A stretch of 64,000 bases of DNA from NORP181 sp047623555 (GTDB lineage: Bacteria > Pseudomonadota > Alphaproteobacteria > Rhodobacterales > Rhodobacteraceae): positions 7,106-71,105 of the forward strand of contig JBLHMP010000006.1 of the NCBI GenBank assembly GCA_047623555.1, written 5' to 3'. Shown piece by piece: positions 50,337 through 59,957 of the stretch (within the stretch, counting starts at the first letter, position 1; each line of letters starts with the position of its first letter). The position numbers and the translations under genes are program-made. The notes below the pieces were generated by a model. That model saw only the letters and a program-made list of their open reading frames with translations. It was not told the origin of the DNA and searched no databases.

Positions 50337-50746
50337 TTTGGATCCTTCCAATTGATATTCATTTTTGGTTTTGAAGAGGGAGGCTCTCTAATCCGCCTTC
50401 AAGATGCACCATTTAGATGCGCAGCTATCAGTCTGAACTGTGTCGTCAAGTTGACGTTTCGTTGCCTCAGCCGAAGACATCCCACTTTAAAAGCATCCAA
50501 GACGTTTCCCGGCTTCAAAGGCTACCGCTTTCCACCAGAAATCACCCAGCACACCGTTGGTCGGTACGTCCGTTTATGCCTGTGCCTGAGTGATTTTGGG
50601 GGTTTGTTGACGATAAATAGCAGCTGCCCGGCAGGATATGCGTGCGTGCCCGAGAGGGTCGCAATTCTGGCCATTGGTAAAACGCAGTGGTCTGGCGCGC
50701 GGTTTACTCGCAAAAAGCCACGCGCGGCGGCCCCTAGTCGTCAAAA
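50337..50746. other. Stretch without a supported gene upstream of bioY
   Basis: 410 bases between the SDR remnant and bioY. I see only short frames without motifs and no tRNA. Confidence 0.4.
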
Positions 50747-51190
50747 TCAGTGGCGCGAGGTTTTTTCCCATTTCTGTTGCTCGGCCTGACGGGCCGCAAA
50801 TCTGTCTTTGACAAGATCGACCGCCTCATTGCCCAAAAGAGGGCATAGCGGCGCATCCGGTAACCCATCAATATCGCAAATTGCCTCGGCAGCTTTGCGT
50901 GGATCACCGGGCTGTTGTCCAGAACCTTGCCGCAGTGTTGTGCAGCGTTTACCGGCCGTAGCTGCGTAGTCAGCGATTGTGGTTTGGACCCTCTGGAGCG
51001 AACAGCCATAGAAATCTGTGCGGAACGCGCCAGGTTCGATCAATGTCACCAGGAGACCAAGCGGCGCCAGTTCATGTGCCAAGGACTCGGTTGCGCCCTC
51101 TACCGCAAACTTGGTCGCCGCGTAGAGCCTGAAACCACGGGCCTGCCTTGTTGATCCGCGTAAGGCTGTGGGTGCGACGGGCGTCTGCAT
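50747..51190 (-). pseudogene. Short-chain dehydrogenase, 5'-truncated remnant
   Basis: Only the C-terminal half of a classical SDR is present. GFRLYAATKFAVEGATESLA contains the catalytic YxxxK, and LAPLGLLVTLIEPGAFRTDF the post-catalytic PG motif; the sequence then continues with GDPRKAAEAICDIDGLPDAP. The N-terminal Rossmann part with GxxxGIG and the catalytic Ser is missing: upstream bases 51150-51260 show no SDR residues in any frame. So it is a fragment of a gene of about 280 codons. Confidence 0.75.
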
Positions 51191-51693
51191 CCAATGTGTC
51201 TGGGTCGATGGCGGGTGTGGGTAGCCTTTGATCTGGATAAAATACGGTGGGAGTCACCCTGCGACTGGAGCAGGGCGGGGAATTATGCCTTAGCCCCGGA
51301 CCTCAGAGCCAACGACAATTTGCGCGCCTTTCAGGCCGATTGGCAGGCTTTCAAGATAGGCGCTCGGCGTGTGACCATCGTGGGGGATGGAGTCAAAGAT
51401 ACCTTTAATCGACCGAATGCCATCATGCACGGCGCTCCATTTTGCGGGTTTCACCTCAGGATGCCCACAAATTAGGCGGTACATCAGGAATTTACATAAA
51501 ATTTAGGCGCGGCGCGAAGGTAAAGCAAGAATGAAGGTCTTGTCTGTGCTTCCTTCGGATTCCGTCTCTGCGCACTCAGAGTACCTTGCTTGATGATCTG
51601 TTTGTCATCAAACGGGGTGATATATTGAAAACCATGATACTGCTCTCAACGAGCGAGACACGCTATCTGATCACCCAATTTGAAAGTGAATAA
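51191..51693. other. Stretch without a supported gene
   Basis: 500 bases between the SDR remnant and the alcohol dehydrogenase. A minus-strand frame at 51290-51484 (FDSIPHDGHTPSAYLESLPI and following) looks protein-like but I do not recognise it and it has no start site; it may be debris. No RNA gene is seen. Confidence 0.4.
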
Positions 51694-52824
51694 ATGAAAG
51701 CCCAAATCACCTTGCTGCGCAAAGTTGGGGCCGCACGGCCTTACACCAAAAGCCGCCCGCTCGAAATCGTTGAGGCTGATCTGGAAGCGCCAAGCTCTGG
51801 GCAGCTCCTGGTGAAAATTGCGGCTGCCGGGCTGTGTCATTCTGATTTGTCGGTCATCAATGGGGATCGCCCTCGCGAAACGCCTTTGGCGTTAGGGCAT
51901 GAAGCCTCTGGCGTCGTCCAGGCCGTTGGCCCCGACGTAACGCGCTTTGCTGTTGGCGATCACGTTGTCATGGTGTTCATCGCGTCTTGCGGTCATTGCG
52001 TTCCTTGCGCAGAAGGGCGCCCCGCTCTTTGCGAACCAGGGGCCGTCGCTGGTGCAAACGGCACGCTGCTAAATGGAGATGTAAAAATCTCGGTTGAAGG
52101 GGCACACATCGGGCATCACATGGGCGTCTCAGCGTTCTCATCCCATGCTGTCATGAGCGAAAATTCCTGCGTGAAAATCGACAAGAGCATTCCTCTGGAT
52201 CGGGCGGCGTTGCTGGGCTGTGCTGTTCTTACTGGCGCCGGGGCGGTGTTGAATTCTGGTGGACTAAAAGTAGGACAATCCTGCGCTATTGTAGGACTCG
52301 GAGGTGTTGGTTTGGCCGGTCTTTTGGGCGCTGTGGCCGCCGGAGCCGGTACAATTGTTGCGGCTGATATCAACGAAAGCAAACGGGAAATGGCACTTGA
52401 TCTCGGTGCGACCCATACAATTGATCCGCGAGACGATGATGCCGTGAAGACTGTCAAAGGCTGGACCAATGGCGGGGTTGATGTCGCTGTTGATCTGGCT
52501 GGTGCGGTTCCGGCATTGCAATTTGCCTATGATATAACACGTCGTGGCGGCACGACTGTCACTGCTGGCCTGCCGAACCCAGATGCAAAACTTAGCTTTC
52601 CCGCGGTGTCACTCACTACAGAAGAACGCACATTAAAGGGGTCTTATGTCGGCTCGTGCGTCCCAATACGAGACATCCCGCGTTTCGCACATTTGATGCA
52701 GCAGGGAAAGTTTCCTGTCGAAAAGCTGATGACCCACAGGCTAAATATTTCTGAGATTAACGAAGGGTTTGAGCGTTTGGCGAACGGTGAGGCCATTCGC
52801 CAAGTGATTGTTTTCGATATGTAG
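51694..52824 (+). CDS. Zinc-dependent alcohol dehydrogenase (class III-like MDR family)
   Basis: 376 residues. AAAGLCHSDLSVINGDRPRE gives the catalytic-zinc Cys, LALGHEASGVVQAVGPDVTR the catalytic His, and ASCGHCVPCAEGRPALCEP the structural-zinc Cys quartet. The Rossmann motif is CAIVGLGGVGLAGLLGAVAA, then VAADINESKREMALDLGATH for NAD. It oxidises an alcohol or a thiol adduct with NAD; the substrate is unknown. The convergent MarR gene ends 17 bases away. Confidence 0.88.
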   Translation: MKAQITLLRKVGAARPYTKSRPLEIVEADLEAPSSGQLLVKIAAAGLCHSDLSVINGDRPRETPLALGHEASGVVQAVGPDVTRFAVGDHVVMVFIASCGHCVPCAEGRPALCEPGAVAGANGTLLNGDVKISVEGAHIGHHMGVSAFSSHAVMSENSCVKIDKSIPLDRAALLGCAVLTGAGAVLNSGGLKVGQSCAIVGLGGVGLAGLLGAVAAGAGTIVAADINESKREMALDLGATHTIDPRDDDAVKTVKGWTNGGVDVAVDLAGAVPALQFAYDITRRGGTTVTAGLPNPDAKLSFPAVSLTTEERTLKGSYVGSCVPIRDIPRFAHLMQQGKFPVEKLMTHRLNISEINEGFERLANGEAIRQVIVFDM

Positions 52825-52841
52825 GAGCATCGAAACCAGGC

Positions 52842-53270
52842 TCAGGAAAATTCCTGTCGGATGCGTTGGAACAGGGTCGCCACCTGTATGTTGGTAAGTG
52901 GGTGGATCGCGTTGGCGAACTTTGCTTCTATTTCTGTGGCGATACCTTCGGCCCTGGCCAGCATATCGCTCCCTTTCAATGTCAATTGAGAGGGCTGGCG
53001 GCGTCCGTGATTTTCGTCGTTGCTCCTCTGGATCAGTTCGGATTTCTCCAAATTGGCCAAAACACGCTGCATGGATTGCGCGGTGATAAACGCCTTGCGC
53101 GCCAAGTCGGCATTTGATTGTCCGGGGTTGTTACAAAGCTCTGCCAACACCGCATATTGCGAAACGGTCAGGCCGAGGGACCGCAACCCATCATCCCTTT
53201 TTCGGCGCAGCGCTTGTTGTGCCGATTTCAGGAGATATCCCAGTTCCTGGCGTTCCGATGAGTGGCTCAT
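52842..53270 (-). CDS. MarR-family regulator
   Basis: 142 residues: LGLTVSQYAVLAELCNNPGQ, SNADLARKAFITAQSMQRVL and RSNDENHGRRQPSQLTLKGS form the winged helix. It is divergent from a broken VOC gene (35-nt gap), probably its former target, and convergent with the alcohol dehydrogenase. Ligand unknown. Confidence 0.87.
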   Translation of the reverse strand: MSHSSERQELGYLLKSAQQALRRKRDDGLRSLGLTVSQYAVLAELCNNPGQSNADLARKAFITAQSMQRVLANLEKSELIQRSNDENHGRRQPSQLTLKGSDMLARAEGIATEIEAKFANAIHPLTNIQVATLFQRIRQEFS

Positions 53271-53305
53271 AATATAAGGTTACATATTCATCCAAGGAAC
53301 AAGAC

Positions 53306-53504
53306 ATGCCCCATCTGACAGGTCCCGACTTTATTGGCATTCAAGCCCAAGACCTCGACGCCGCCAAAACCATTTTATAATGGTGTATTAGGCCTGCCTG
53401 TTTTGGCAGGTCCATCTGATGCCGTGGTTTTTGATAGCAAGCCGATTCCCTTTGCTGTGCGCAAACCTCTGATTGATCTTGATGCGTCAGAGCATCTGGG
53501 TTGG
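53306..53504 (+). pseudogene. VOC-family protein, frameshifted and 3'-truncated
   Basis: Starts MPHLTGPDFIGIQAQDLDAA and hits a stop; a one-base insertion near 53370 (ACCATTTTAT for ACCTTTTAT) shifts the frame, which continues FYNGVLGLPVLAGPSDAVVF and VRKPLIDLDASEHLGW. Beyond 53504 the similarity to a VOC domain stops and the C-terminal metal Glu is missing. The remainder up to the phoD fragment is unrelated, so a deletion joined two gene remnants. Confidence 0.75.
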
Positions 53505-53669
53505 TTCGGCCAAAATCCGCCGCGTTGGCATCATTACGTGAAACGCCCTCGCCGAACGGCAGGACGGAACCTGCAACGATTTGACCGTATAGCGGTCATC
53601 GGGACAGAGGCGTTGAACGCCTGCGCGTTCTTGTCCGTCCAGTTATCAGATGCTGCCCGCGGTATTCAT

Positions 53670-53867
53670 CTAGGGTTTCGGCGCCTTTTGATTCTCGGTC
53701 GGACGTCCCCAGATGACCGCACCGTCATGTGCGACATCGCCGGACATGATTCCGTGGGTCTGAACAGGGCGCGACTGTGCGCGCGAGAGTGAAGGCAGAG
53801 CCAATGAGGCACCAAATGCGGCACCCCCCATTAGTGTTTGGCGGCGAGAGAACGAAATTCGTGGCAT
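53670..53867 (-). pseudogene. Alkaline phosphatase PhoD, N-terminal fragment
   Basis: The start at 53867 gives MPRISFSRRQTLMGGAAFGA, a Tat signal with SRRQTL, then GIMSGDVAHDGAVIWGRPTE, the opening of the PhoD N-terminal domain. It ends after about 65 residues; PhoD is about 500. The catalytic metallophosphatase domain is lost, cut at the junction with the convergent VOC fragment. Confidence 0.75.
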
Positions 53868-54014
53868 AGTGAAAGCTCCGTGAATGACTGTGATGTCCCT
53901 TAACGTTACGGGCGTTTGGTAACAGGCCATTGAACAAAGCGAGACAGAATTGCGACACGTCGACAAAGCACCACTGGTTTTGGGTTGTCTGTCTTTCCAG
54001 TGAAACTGGCAAAA

Positions 54015-54042
54015 CCATAAATGGACGATCATCCATTTATGG
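54015..54042. promoter_or_regulatory. TetR operator upstream of the aminotransferase
   Basis: A 28-bp dyad centred on AAATGGACGATCATCCATTT, with flanking CCAT and ATGG, and only one mismatched base pair in the arms. It lies 39-66 nt before the ATG at 54081. The motif AAATGRACG-N2-CRTYCATTT recurs at 62775-62794 before the ABC operon and tetR. Confidence 0.65.
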
Positions 54043-54080
54043 TATATCAATAGCCTGACGAGATGCGAATGGGGACTGAT

Positions 54081-55475
54081 ATGCCGACGAACAGAGATGG
54101 TTTCGACACATTACGGGAATGAGACGGCGAAAATGTGCTGCACCCGTGGGAGAACTCTGCGACGGTTCATGACCAATCCCGAACCTTTGTAGAAAAGGCC
54201 GCAGGCATTTACGTTTATTCCGAGGGTGGCAAGCGGTTGTTGGACGGGCCGGGTGGCATGTGGTGCGTTCAACTTGGTTATGGCCGGACCGATCTGGCCC
54301 GGGCGATGGCCGATCAGGCGATGCAATTGGGCTATTGCTCGCCTTTCAACAACGCCAATTCAGTGACCGCCGAACTGTCCCATGAAATTGCCGCGCGCAC
54401 ACCTGGCGATCTGAATACGGTGTTCTTTACAACCCGCGGGTCAACGGCGGTGGACAGTGCCTTGCGCTTTGTCCATTACCGCAACAATGTGTTGGGACAA
54501 CCCGACAAGAAATTGGTGATTTCCCGGCAAAAAGCCTATCACGGCAGCACCTATCTGGCCGCCACCGTAAGCGGCAAGGAACGTGACAAGGGTTGGATGG
54601 ATGTGGCGCATAATCTGGCGCATTTCCTGCCAGATGTGAACCCCTATCGTCGCCCTGACGGCATGTCGGTTAGCGACTTTCTGGAGCAGACAATCGCCGA
54701 TCTGGAAAATGCCATCACCAGCCTCGGGGCCGACAAAGTTGCCGCTTTTATTGCCGAACCGATCCTGTCGTCGGGTGGGGTCATCGTGCCGCCAGAAGGC
54801 TATCACAAACGCTGTCTTGAAATCTGCCGCCGCTATGATGTGCTTTATATCTCGGACGAAGTGGTGACTGGCTTTGGCCGCTTGGGGCATTGGTTTGCCT
54901 CAGACGATGTGTTTGGCATCACGCCGGACATCATCACCTGCGCCAAGGGCATGACCTCTGGCTATATTCCGATGGGGGCGGCGATTTTTTCGGACCGGTT
55001 GATCGCCGATGTGGTGGAGGCGGGCAAAGACGCGACGTTCAGCAATGGTTATACCTATTCGGGGCATCCGGTCAGTGCCGCCGTGGCGCTCAAAAACATC
55101 CGGATATTTGAAGACGAAGGCATTCTGGAACATGTCCGCGCCGTCACGCCATATTTTCAGCAGCGGCTGCATGATCTGCGCAAATTGCCCATCGTCGGCG
55201 ATACCCGTGGCATGGGGTTGATGGGCTGTGTTGAATGTGTGGCCGATGCGAATTCACAGGACCCGCTGGCGTTGGATTACACGGTTGGCGGGCGCATTGA
55301 TGTGCGTTGTCAGGAACTGGGCCTGCTGGTGCGGCCCATCGTCAACATGTGCGTGTTTTCGCCGCCATTGATCATAACAGCCGACCAGATCGACGAAATG
55401 TTCGATCTGCTGGAACAAGGCATCCGGCTGGCCACTGATGATCTTACCCGCGAAGGTCTTTGGTGCGGTTCATAA
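54081..55475 (+). CDS. Class III (omega) aminotransferase with an in-frame stop at codon 14
   Basis: PLP enzyme. The natural start seems to be ATG 54081 (MPTNRDGFDTLRE, then TGA at 54120-54122, then DGENVLHPWENSATVHDQSR in the same frame). GTG 54135 can start a 446-residue protein that still has everything: LGYGRTDLARAMADQAMQLG, AYHGSTYLAATVSGKERDKG, IAEPILSSGGVIVPPEGYHK, ISDEVVTGFGRLGHWFAS, and the PLP Lys in TCAKGMTSGYIPMGAAIF. So the lesion may shorten the N-terminus only, or abolish expression. It faces the Rieske operon, and a TetR operator lies upstream. Substrate probably an omega-amino compound or polyamine. Confidence 0.8.
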
Positions 55476-55478
55476 CGC

Positions 55479-56678
55479 CTAAATCATCGCGAGATAGCTG
55501 TGATAGAAATCCTCAATACCCCATTCCATTTCCGATAGCGGGCCCGGCACAAAGCGGTGCGAATTCACGCCTTCCTGATTGTGGCGGATGATACGTTCGT
55601 CATCCTGTGAGGTTACATTCCACAGCCATGTCAGCGTTTCCTTGTCATAATCGCGCCCCACAATGGCGTCGCCGCGCACGTACCAGACGATCTGAATTTC
55701 GGTTTCGACCAATGACACCGGCACAAAGCGATAGCCCATAACATGGTCCGCATAGACCAGAAAATTGTTGAGCACGCCGATTTGCATATCAGTGGCGCCG
55801 CCATCAAGCCCGGTCAGCCGGCCCAAAGGCGGCGCCAGTGCCGCACCGCTCTGGCTGCCGGTCAGGTAATCGGGAAACAACGGATAGCGCCGGAGATAAA
55901 GATCAGCGGCAGGCCCGGCGGCGTCCGCTCCGGTTTGACTGATTGTCGCCGATGACAGACCGATGGCGGTGGAACGACCCCGCAATGGTTCAATCAAAGC
56001 CTGCATTTCAGCCGGGTCCTTCAGGCTGTGACTGCGGGCATATTCCTTATGCGAGGGCGCGCAATGATAACATTCCAGATAGTTTTCCAACGCCAGTTTC
56101 CAGTTGGCCGCCACCAGATAGGTTGCCTCATGTGCGACTTTCATATTGGGCAGCTCGAACGGCGCCACTAACGGCTCCATCTGCTTTAGACCTGCCTCAA
56201 TCTGCGGCGCATCCTGCGCGGCGCAGACAAAAATTAGCCCCTGAAAAATCTGCACTTGCGCCGCAAACAGGCTGTAGTCAGCCGGATCAAAATCCGGTCC
56301 CATGGCACGACGGCCGCGCAGCTTGCCGCTTAGATCAAAGGTCCAGGCGTGGTAGGGACAGGAAAACACCCGCGCGGTGCCCTGTTTTTCCAGACAAACC
56401 CGCGATCCACGATGTCGGCAGACGTTAAGATGCGCCCGCACTTGCCCGGACCGATCCCGCACGATGATAATCGATTCAGGGCCATAGTCGAACAGGAAAA
56501 AATCGCCCGGTTCTTTGATTTGGCTGACATGTCCAACCCAGATCCACGAGTGGTTCCAATAGGCGCTGATGTCGTTTTCATAGACCGCTTGCGAGGTGTA
56601 AAAATGACGGGGCAACGCAAACCCTTTACGGCGTTTTGCCGCAAGGTCGCGCATCACGTTTAGATCATCTTGTGCCAT
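55479..56678 (-). CDS. Rieske non-haem iron oxygenase, alpha subunit
   Basis: 399 residues. Rieske site: CRHRGSRVC ... FSCPYHAWTFDLSG near residues 88-115. Catalytic mononuclear iron: NWKLALENYLECYHCAPSHK (Asn/His/His) near residue 195. Closest in pattern to quaternary-ammonium demethylases (glycine betaine or proline betaine monooxygenases), which remove an N-methyl group as formaldehyde. The start overlaps the stop of the TMADH-like gene (TAATG). A reductase partner is not present; the TMADH-like flavoprotein does not replace it in known systems, so it is probably encoded elsewhere. Confidence 0.85.
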   Translation of the reverse strand: MAQDDLNVMRDLAAKRRKGFALPRHFYTSQAVYENDISAYWNHSWIWVGHVSQIKEPGDFFLFDYGPESIIIVRDRSGQVRAHLNVCRHRGSRVCLEKQGTARVFSCPYHAWTFDLSGKLRGRRAMGPDFDPADYSLFAAQVQIFQGLIFVCAAQDAPQIEAGLKQMEPLVAPFELPNMKVAHEATYLVAANWKLALENYLECYHCAPSHKEYARSHSLKDPAEMQALIEPLRGRSTAIGLSSATISQTGADAAGPAADLYLRRYPLFPDYLTGSQSGAALAPPLGRLTGLDGGATDMQIGVLNNFLVYADHVMGYRFVPVSLVETEIQIVWYVRGDAIVGRDYDKETLTWLWNVTSQDDERIIRHNQEGVNSHRFVPGPLSEMEWGIEDFYHSYLAMI

Positions 56679-58753
56679 TAAACACCTCCGTCATTTTCCA
56701 GCGAGACAAGTTCGCGCCGATAAAATTGCTGCGCAACCTCTTGCGGGTCACGTTCAAAATTGCGCGCCGCCATGTGCCCGGCGTAAACCGCATCGGCAAT
56801 CAGACCGGGGTTGGCGGCGTCGCCGATCAGTTCCAATGTTGTCAGCCCATTGTCAGGCAGCGCCCGCAGCGCATCAAAAAGCGCGGTTTCGCGGATGCGT
56901 TCGGTGACCAGCAGCACGCTGGAACAGTCGATTACCCGCGCACGATCGCTGTAAACACAGCCGATTGTACAGCCTGTGGCCGTAATGTTGTCCAGCCTGT
57001 GGGCGGTGATAATGACGACATCAAGGTCAATCAGGCTGCGCTGTACCCGCTTTTGTTCCAACGTCAATTCGGTGAACGGCGACACCATGCTGGCCGGGGT
57101 GACAAAGGTAACGGCGTGGCCGGCCGACGCCAGTTGCTCGGCCAGAACACCGCCAAGATAGGCCTGATCGTCGTCATAAACCACAATCGGCCCCGGTTCA
57201 GGCATCAGGCCATCCATGATGTAATCCGGGGTCAGCACCTGCATCTGGTTTGACACAGCCGCCCCAGCAGATAGCGACCGACCGCGCCCATCGCGCCGCC
57301 AGTGGGTTCCTGTGGCGATAAAAACGTTGGGGATACCCAGTTCCACAACATCCTGCGCCGTCAGAGAGCTGTCGGTGAACAGCTGGACGTTGCCCCGCTG
57401 TTGCAGATCGGAAATCCGGTGGTCGGCGACGCTCTTCCATGCCCCCAGACCCTTGAGGCCGGCCTCACGATGCACACGCCCGCCAAGAACCGGGCGCGCC
57501 TCGGCCAGGGTCACCTGATAGCCGCGTTTTGCCAGCTGCATCGCGCATTCCAGACCGGCAGGTCCAGCCCCAATGACCAGCGCCGCGTCGGCCTCGGCTT
57601 TGGGTTCGATTTTTTCGGGGTGCCAACCGCGTCGCCATTCTTCGCCCATGGTCGGGTTTTGTGTACAGCGGATCGGCACGCCGAGACTGTCGGCTGACAC
57701 GCATATATTACAGCCGATACATTCGCGAATTTCATCAATTCGTCCCTGTTCGATCTTTTGCGGTAAAAACGGATCGGCGATAGAGGGCCGCGCCGCGCCA
57801 ATGAAATCAACGATGCCTTTGCGCACCATCGGCACCATCATATCGGGCGAGGTCAGGCGCCCGACCGCGACCACCGGTTTGCTGGTCACCTGTTTGACGA
57901 ACTCAATATAGGGCGTCTGATAACCATCCTGCGGCTGAAACCTCGTAGTCACGGAATCATTGCTCCAGTCGGCGACGTTCACATCCCAAAGGTCAGGCAT
58001 TTCGGCAAGCATCTCGACCACGGCGCGGCCTTCTTCCTGGGCCTGCATGCCCTCAATGGCCATCATCTCGTCCACCGCAAAACGCAGGGCAACAGCACAG
58101 GTATCGCCGACCTCTTCCAGGGTGTCCTGAAGCAATTCGCGCATCAGACGCGCCCGGTTTTCCAGACAACCGCCGTATTCATCCATGCGGTCATTGTACT
58201 GCGGCAGCAGAAAATGCTGTGCCAGCGTCATGTGATGGCCGGCGTAAACATAGACAATGTCAAACCCGGCCTCTTTGGACCGCCGCGCCGCCGCCCGGTG
58301 CCATTGCCGAAACGCCACGATATCAGCCTTGTCCATGGCGCGGGCCTGTTTGGAATAGGCGGTTTCCAGCGAAATATCCGAGGGCGCCAGAATTGGCGCG
58401 CGCGACAGGTGGTTGGAGGCATGGCTGCCGTTGTGCACCAGCTCAATGGCGGCCAACGCGCCTTTTTCATGCACCGCATCCGTCATCATCCGCAGCGCCG
58501 GAATGTCGCGCGCGTCCCAGATGCGGTTTTCGGCAAAGGGTGACAGATCAGAGGTTGGATGAATTTCTGTTTCCTGATTGCTGACCACAGCCCAGCCGCC
58601 TTCGGCCTTCATCGCGCGCATGGCAGCTTCGGCTTTGGGCCGCAAATGGCCCATGCCGTTGCAATGGGGCACCTGATAGAACCGGTTGCGGGCGGTCACT
58701 GGACCGATCTTGACCGGCTCAAACAGAACCGAATAGTCGTTAGAGGTCGACAT
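56678..58753 (-). CDS. TMADH/dimethylglycine-demethylase-like flavin Fe-S oxidoreductase
   Basis: 691 residues from ATG 58753 (MSTSNDYSVLFEPVKIGPVT). Domain 1 is an FMN TIM barrel with YQVPHCNGMGHLRPKAEAAM and YVYAGHHMTLAQHFLLPQYN. The 4Fe-4S ligands are in ECIGCNICVSADSLGVPIRC near residue 350. Domain 2 binds an ADP/FAD with VIGAGPAGLECAMQLAKRGY, domain 3 an ADP-like moiety. Relatives are trimethylamine dehydrogenase, dimethylglycine demethylase DgcA and N-methylproline demethylase. It demethylates a secondary or tertiary amine. Between the SBP gene (125-nt gap) and the Rieske gene. Confidence 0.88.
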   Translation of the reverse strand: MSTSNDYSVLFEPVKIGPVTARNRFYQVPHCNGMGHLRPKAEAAMRAMKAEGGWAVVSNQETEIHPTSDLSPFAENRIWDARDIPALRMMTDAVHEKGALAAIELVHNGSHASNHLSRAPILAPSDISLETAYSKQARAMDKADIVAFRQWHRAAARRSKEAGFDIVYVYAGHHMTLAQHFLLPQYNDRMDEYGGCLENRARLMRELLQDTLEEVGDTCAVALRFAVDEMMAIEGMQAQEEGRAVVEMLAEMPDLWDVNVADWSNDSVTTRFQPQDGYQTPYIEFVKQVTSKPVVAVGRLTSPDMMVPMVRKGIVDFIGAARPSIADPFLPQKIEQGRIDEIRECIGCNICVSADSLGVPIRCTQNPTMGEEWRRGWHPEKIEPKAEADAALVIGAGPAGLECAMQLAKRGYQVTLAEARPVLGGRVHREAGLKGLGAWKSVADHRISDLQQRGNVQLFTDSSLTAQDVVELGIPNVFIATGTHWRRDGRGRSLSAGAAVSNQMQVLTPDYIMDGLMPEPGPIVVYDDDQAYLGGVLAEQLASAGHAVTFVTPASMVSPFTELTLEQKRVQRSLIDLDVVIITAHRLDNITATGCTIGCVYSDRARVIDCSSVLLVTERIRETALFDALRALPDNGLTTLELIGDAANPGLIADAVYAGHMAARNFERDPQEVAQQFYRRELVSLENDGGV

Positions 58754-58878
58754 GCGGCGCATCCTTTGCATCGCTGAGGAAAATGTTGGCCTCCGGGGCA
58801 AAAGCACAGTGCCTCCGCCCCGGTTCATATTTGGCCCGGACTAAATTTTTAGCCCAGTTCAAATCAACTAGGTTTCGA

Positions 58879-59937
58879 TCAGAAGCCGGATTTGATCCGC
58901 TCGTATTCCTTCAGCATCTTGCCCTCTAGCGTCGGTTCTACCGCGTCAAAAAACAGGCTGTTGGCGAAAAAGCTGTCTAAATCTGCAAAACCATAGATCT
59001 TGATCAAATCCTGATCCGCCGAATTGAAGGCATCGGCATTGGAATGTGCATAGCCCCAGCTTTCGATGATGTATTTGCCGCTGGCCTCGTCGCTGAGGGC
59101 ATTCAGCATATCGTATATCTGCTCTTCTGATTGCGTGGCGCTTTTCAGAATCACATAACCACAAACCCATGTGGCGATGCCTTTGTCGGTGTCGCGCATC
59201 ATCGCGGCCGGGGTTTCATTCCAGATCAGGTTCAGTTCCGACTGGTTCCAACCCCAGCCCATCGTCACCTCACCACTGGCAAGCGCCTGATCCAGCTGCC
59301 CGGCATCAGACCAGTAGAACCGGATGTTTTTGTGCAGTCTGCGCAGGAAATCCGAAGCTTTCTGAAATTCCTCGTCGCTCATGTGGGTATAGCTCGAGGC
59401 GCCGGTTGCCAGGGCAGCTAACGCATATGAACTGGTGGCGGCATCGGGTATGGCGACCTTGCCTTGATAGGCAGGATCGGCCATCATCTGCAAAGATATG
59501 TCGTCGGCGTTGACCATATCAGTGCGATAGATCAGCCCGGTATTGCCCCATTCAAACGGCACCATATAGGTTTTGCCGTTGATGATGACACCGTCCACAT
59601 CTTTGATCTGCGGCAACAGTTTATCCCAGTTGGTCAGGCGGCTGGTGTCAATCGGCGCGATCAGATCGGCGGCGACCCATTTGCGAATACTATCGGTGCA
59701 AGGATGCGCCAGATCAGCCTCAAACCCGGATTGCAGCTTGGTAAAGGCCTCTTCAACGCTGCCAAAATAGGTATAACTTGGCGCGCCACCGTATTTGGCG
59801 ACATAGGCACCGTAAAAACCCTGGTCCTCATAGCCTGACCAGTCGAAAACCGTCAGGTCATCGGCGTTGGCTTGGGCTATTGTTGCGCCAAGCCCCAGTA
59901 GTGCGGCACCAATAAGCGCCTTTGTTGTCAGTTTCAT
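58879..59937 (-). CDS. Spermidine/putrescine-type ABC transporter, substrate-binding protein
   Basis: 352 residues. MKLTTKALIGAALLGLGATI plus AQA is a signal peptide. LTVFDWSGYEDQGFYGAYVA and FGSVEEAFTKLQSGFEADLA are typical of PotD/PotF-like binding proteins; VPFEWGNTGLIYRTDMVN and MGWGWNQSELNLIW contain aromatic residues likely to cage a cationic amine. Start 59937. Fourth gene of the operon, 20 nt after potA. Confidence 0.88.
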   Translation of the reverse strand: MKLTTKALIGAALLGLGATIAQANADDLTVFDWSGYEDQGFYGAYVAKYGGAPSYTYFGSVEEAFTKLQSGFEADLAHPCTDSIRKWVAADLIAPIDTSRLTNWDKLLPQIKDVDGVIINGKTYMVPFEWGNTGLIYRTDMVNADDISLQMMADPAYQGKVAIPDAATSSYALAALATGASSYTHMSDEEFQKASDFLRRLHKNIRFYWSDAGQLDQALASGEVTMGWGWNQSELNLIWNETPAAMMRDTDKGIATWVCGYVILKSATQSEEQIYDMLNALSDEASGKYIIESWGYAHSNADAFNSADQDLIKIYGFADLDSFFANSLFFDAVEPTLEGKMLKEYERIKSGF

Positions 59938-59957
59938 GATTGTTCCTCCCAGATGGT

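Noticed and set aside
50337..50500. BioR operator upstream of bioY
   Set aside because: No TTATCTATAA-like palindrome found in the region.
51290..51484. 64-codon minus-strand frame
   Set aside because: Protein-like composition but no start site, no recognised family and surrounded by gene remnants.
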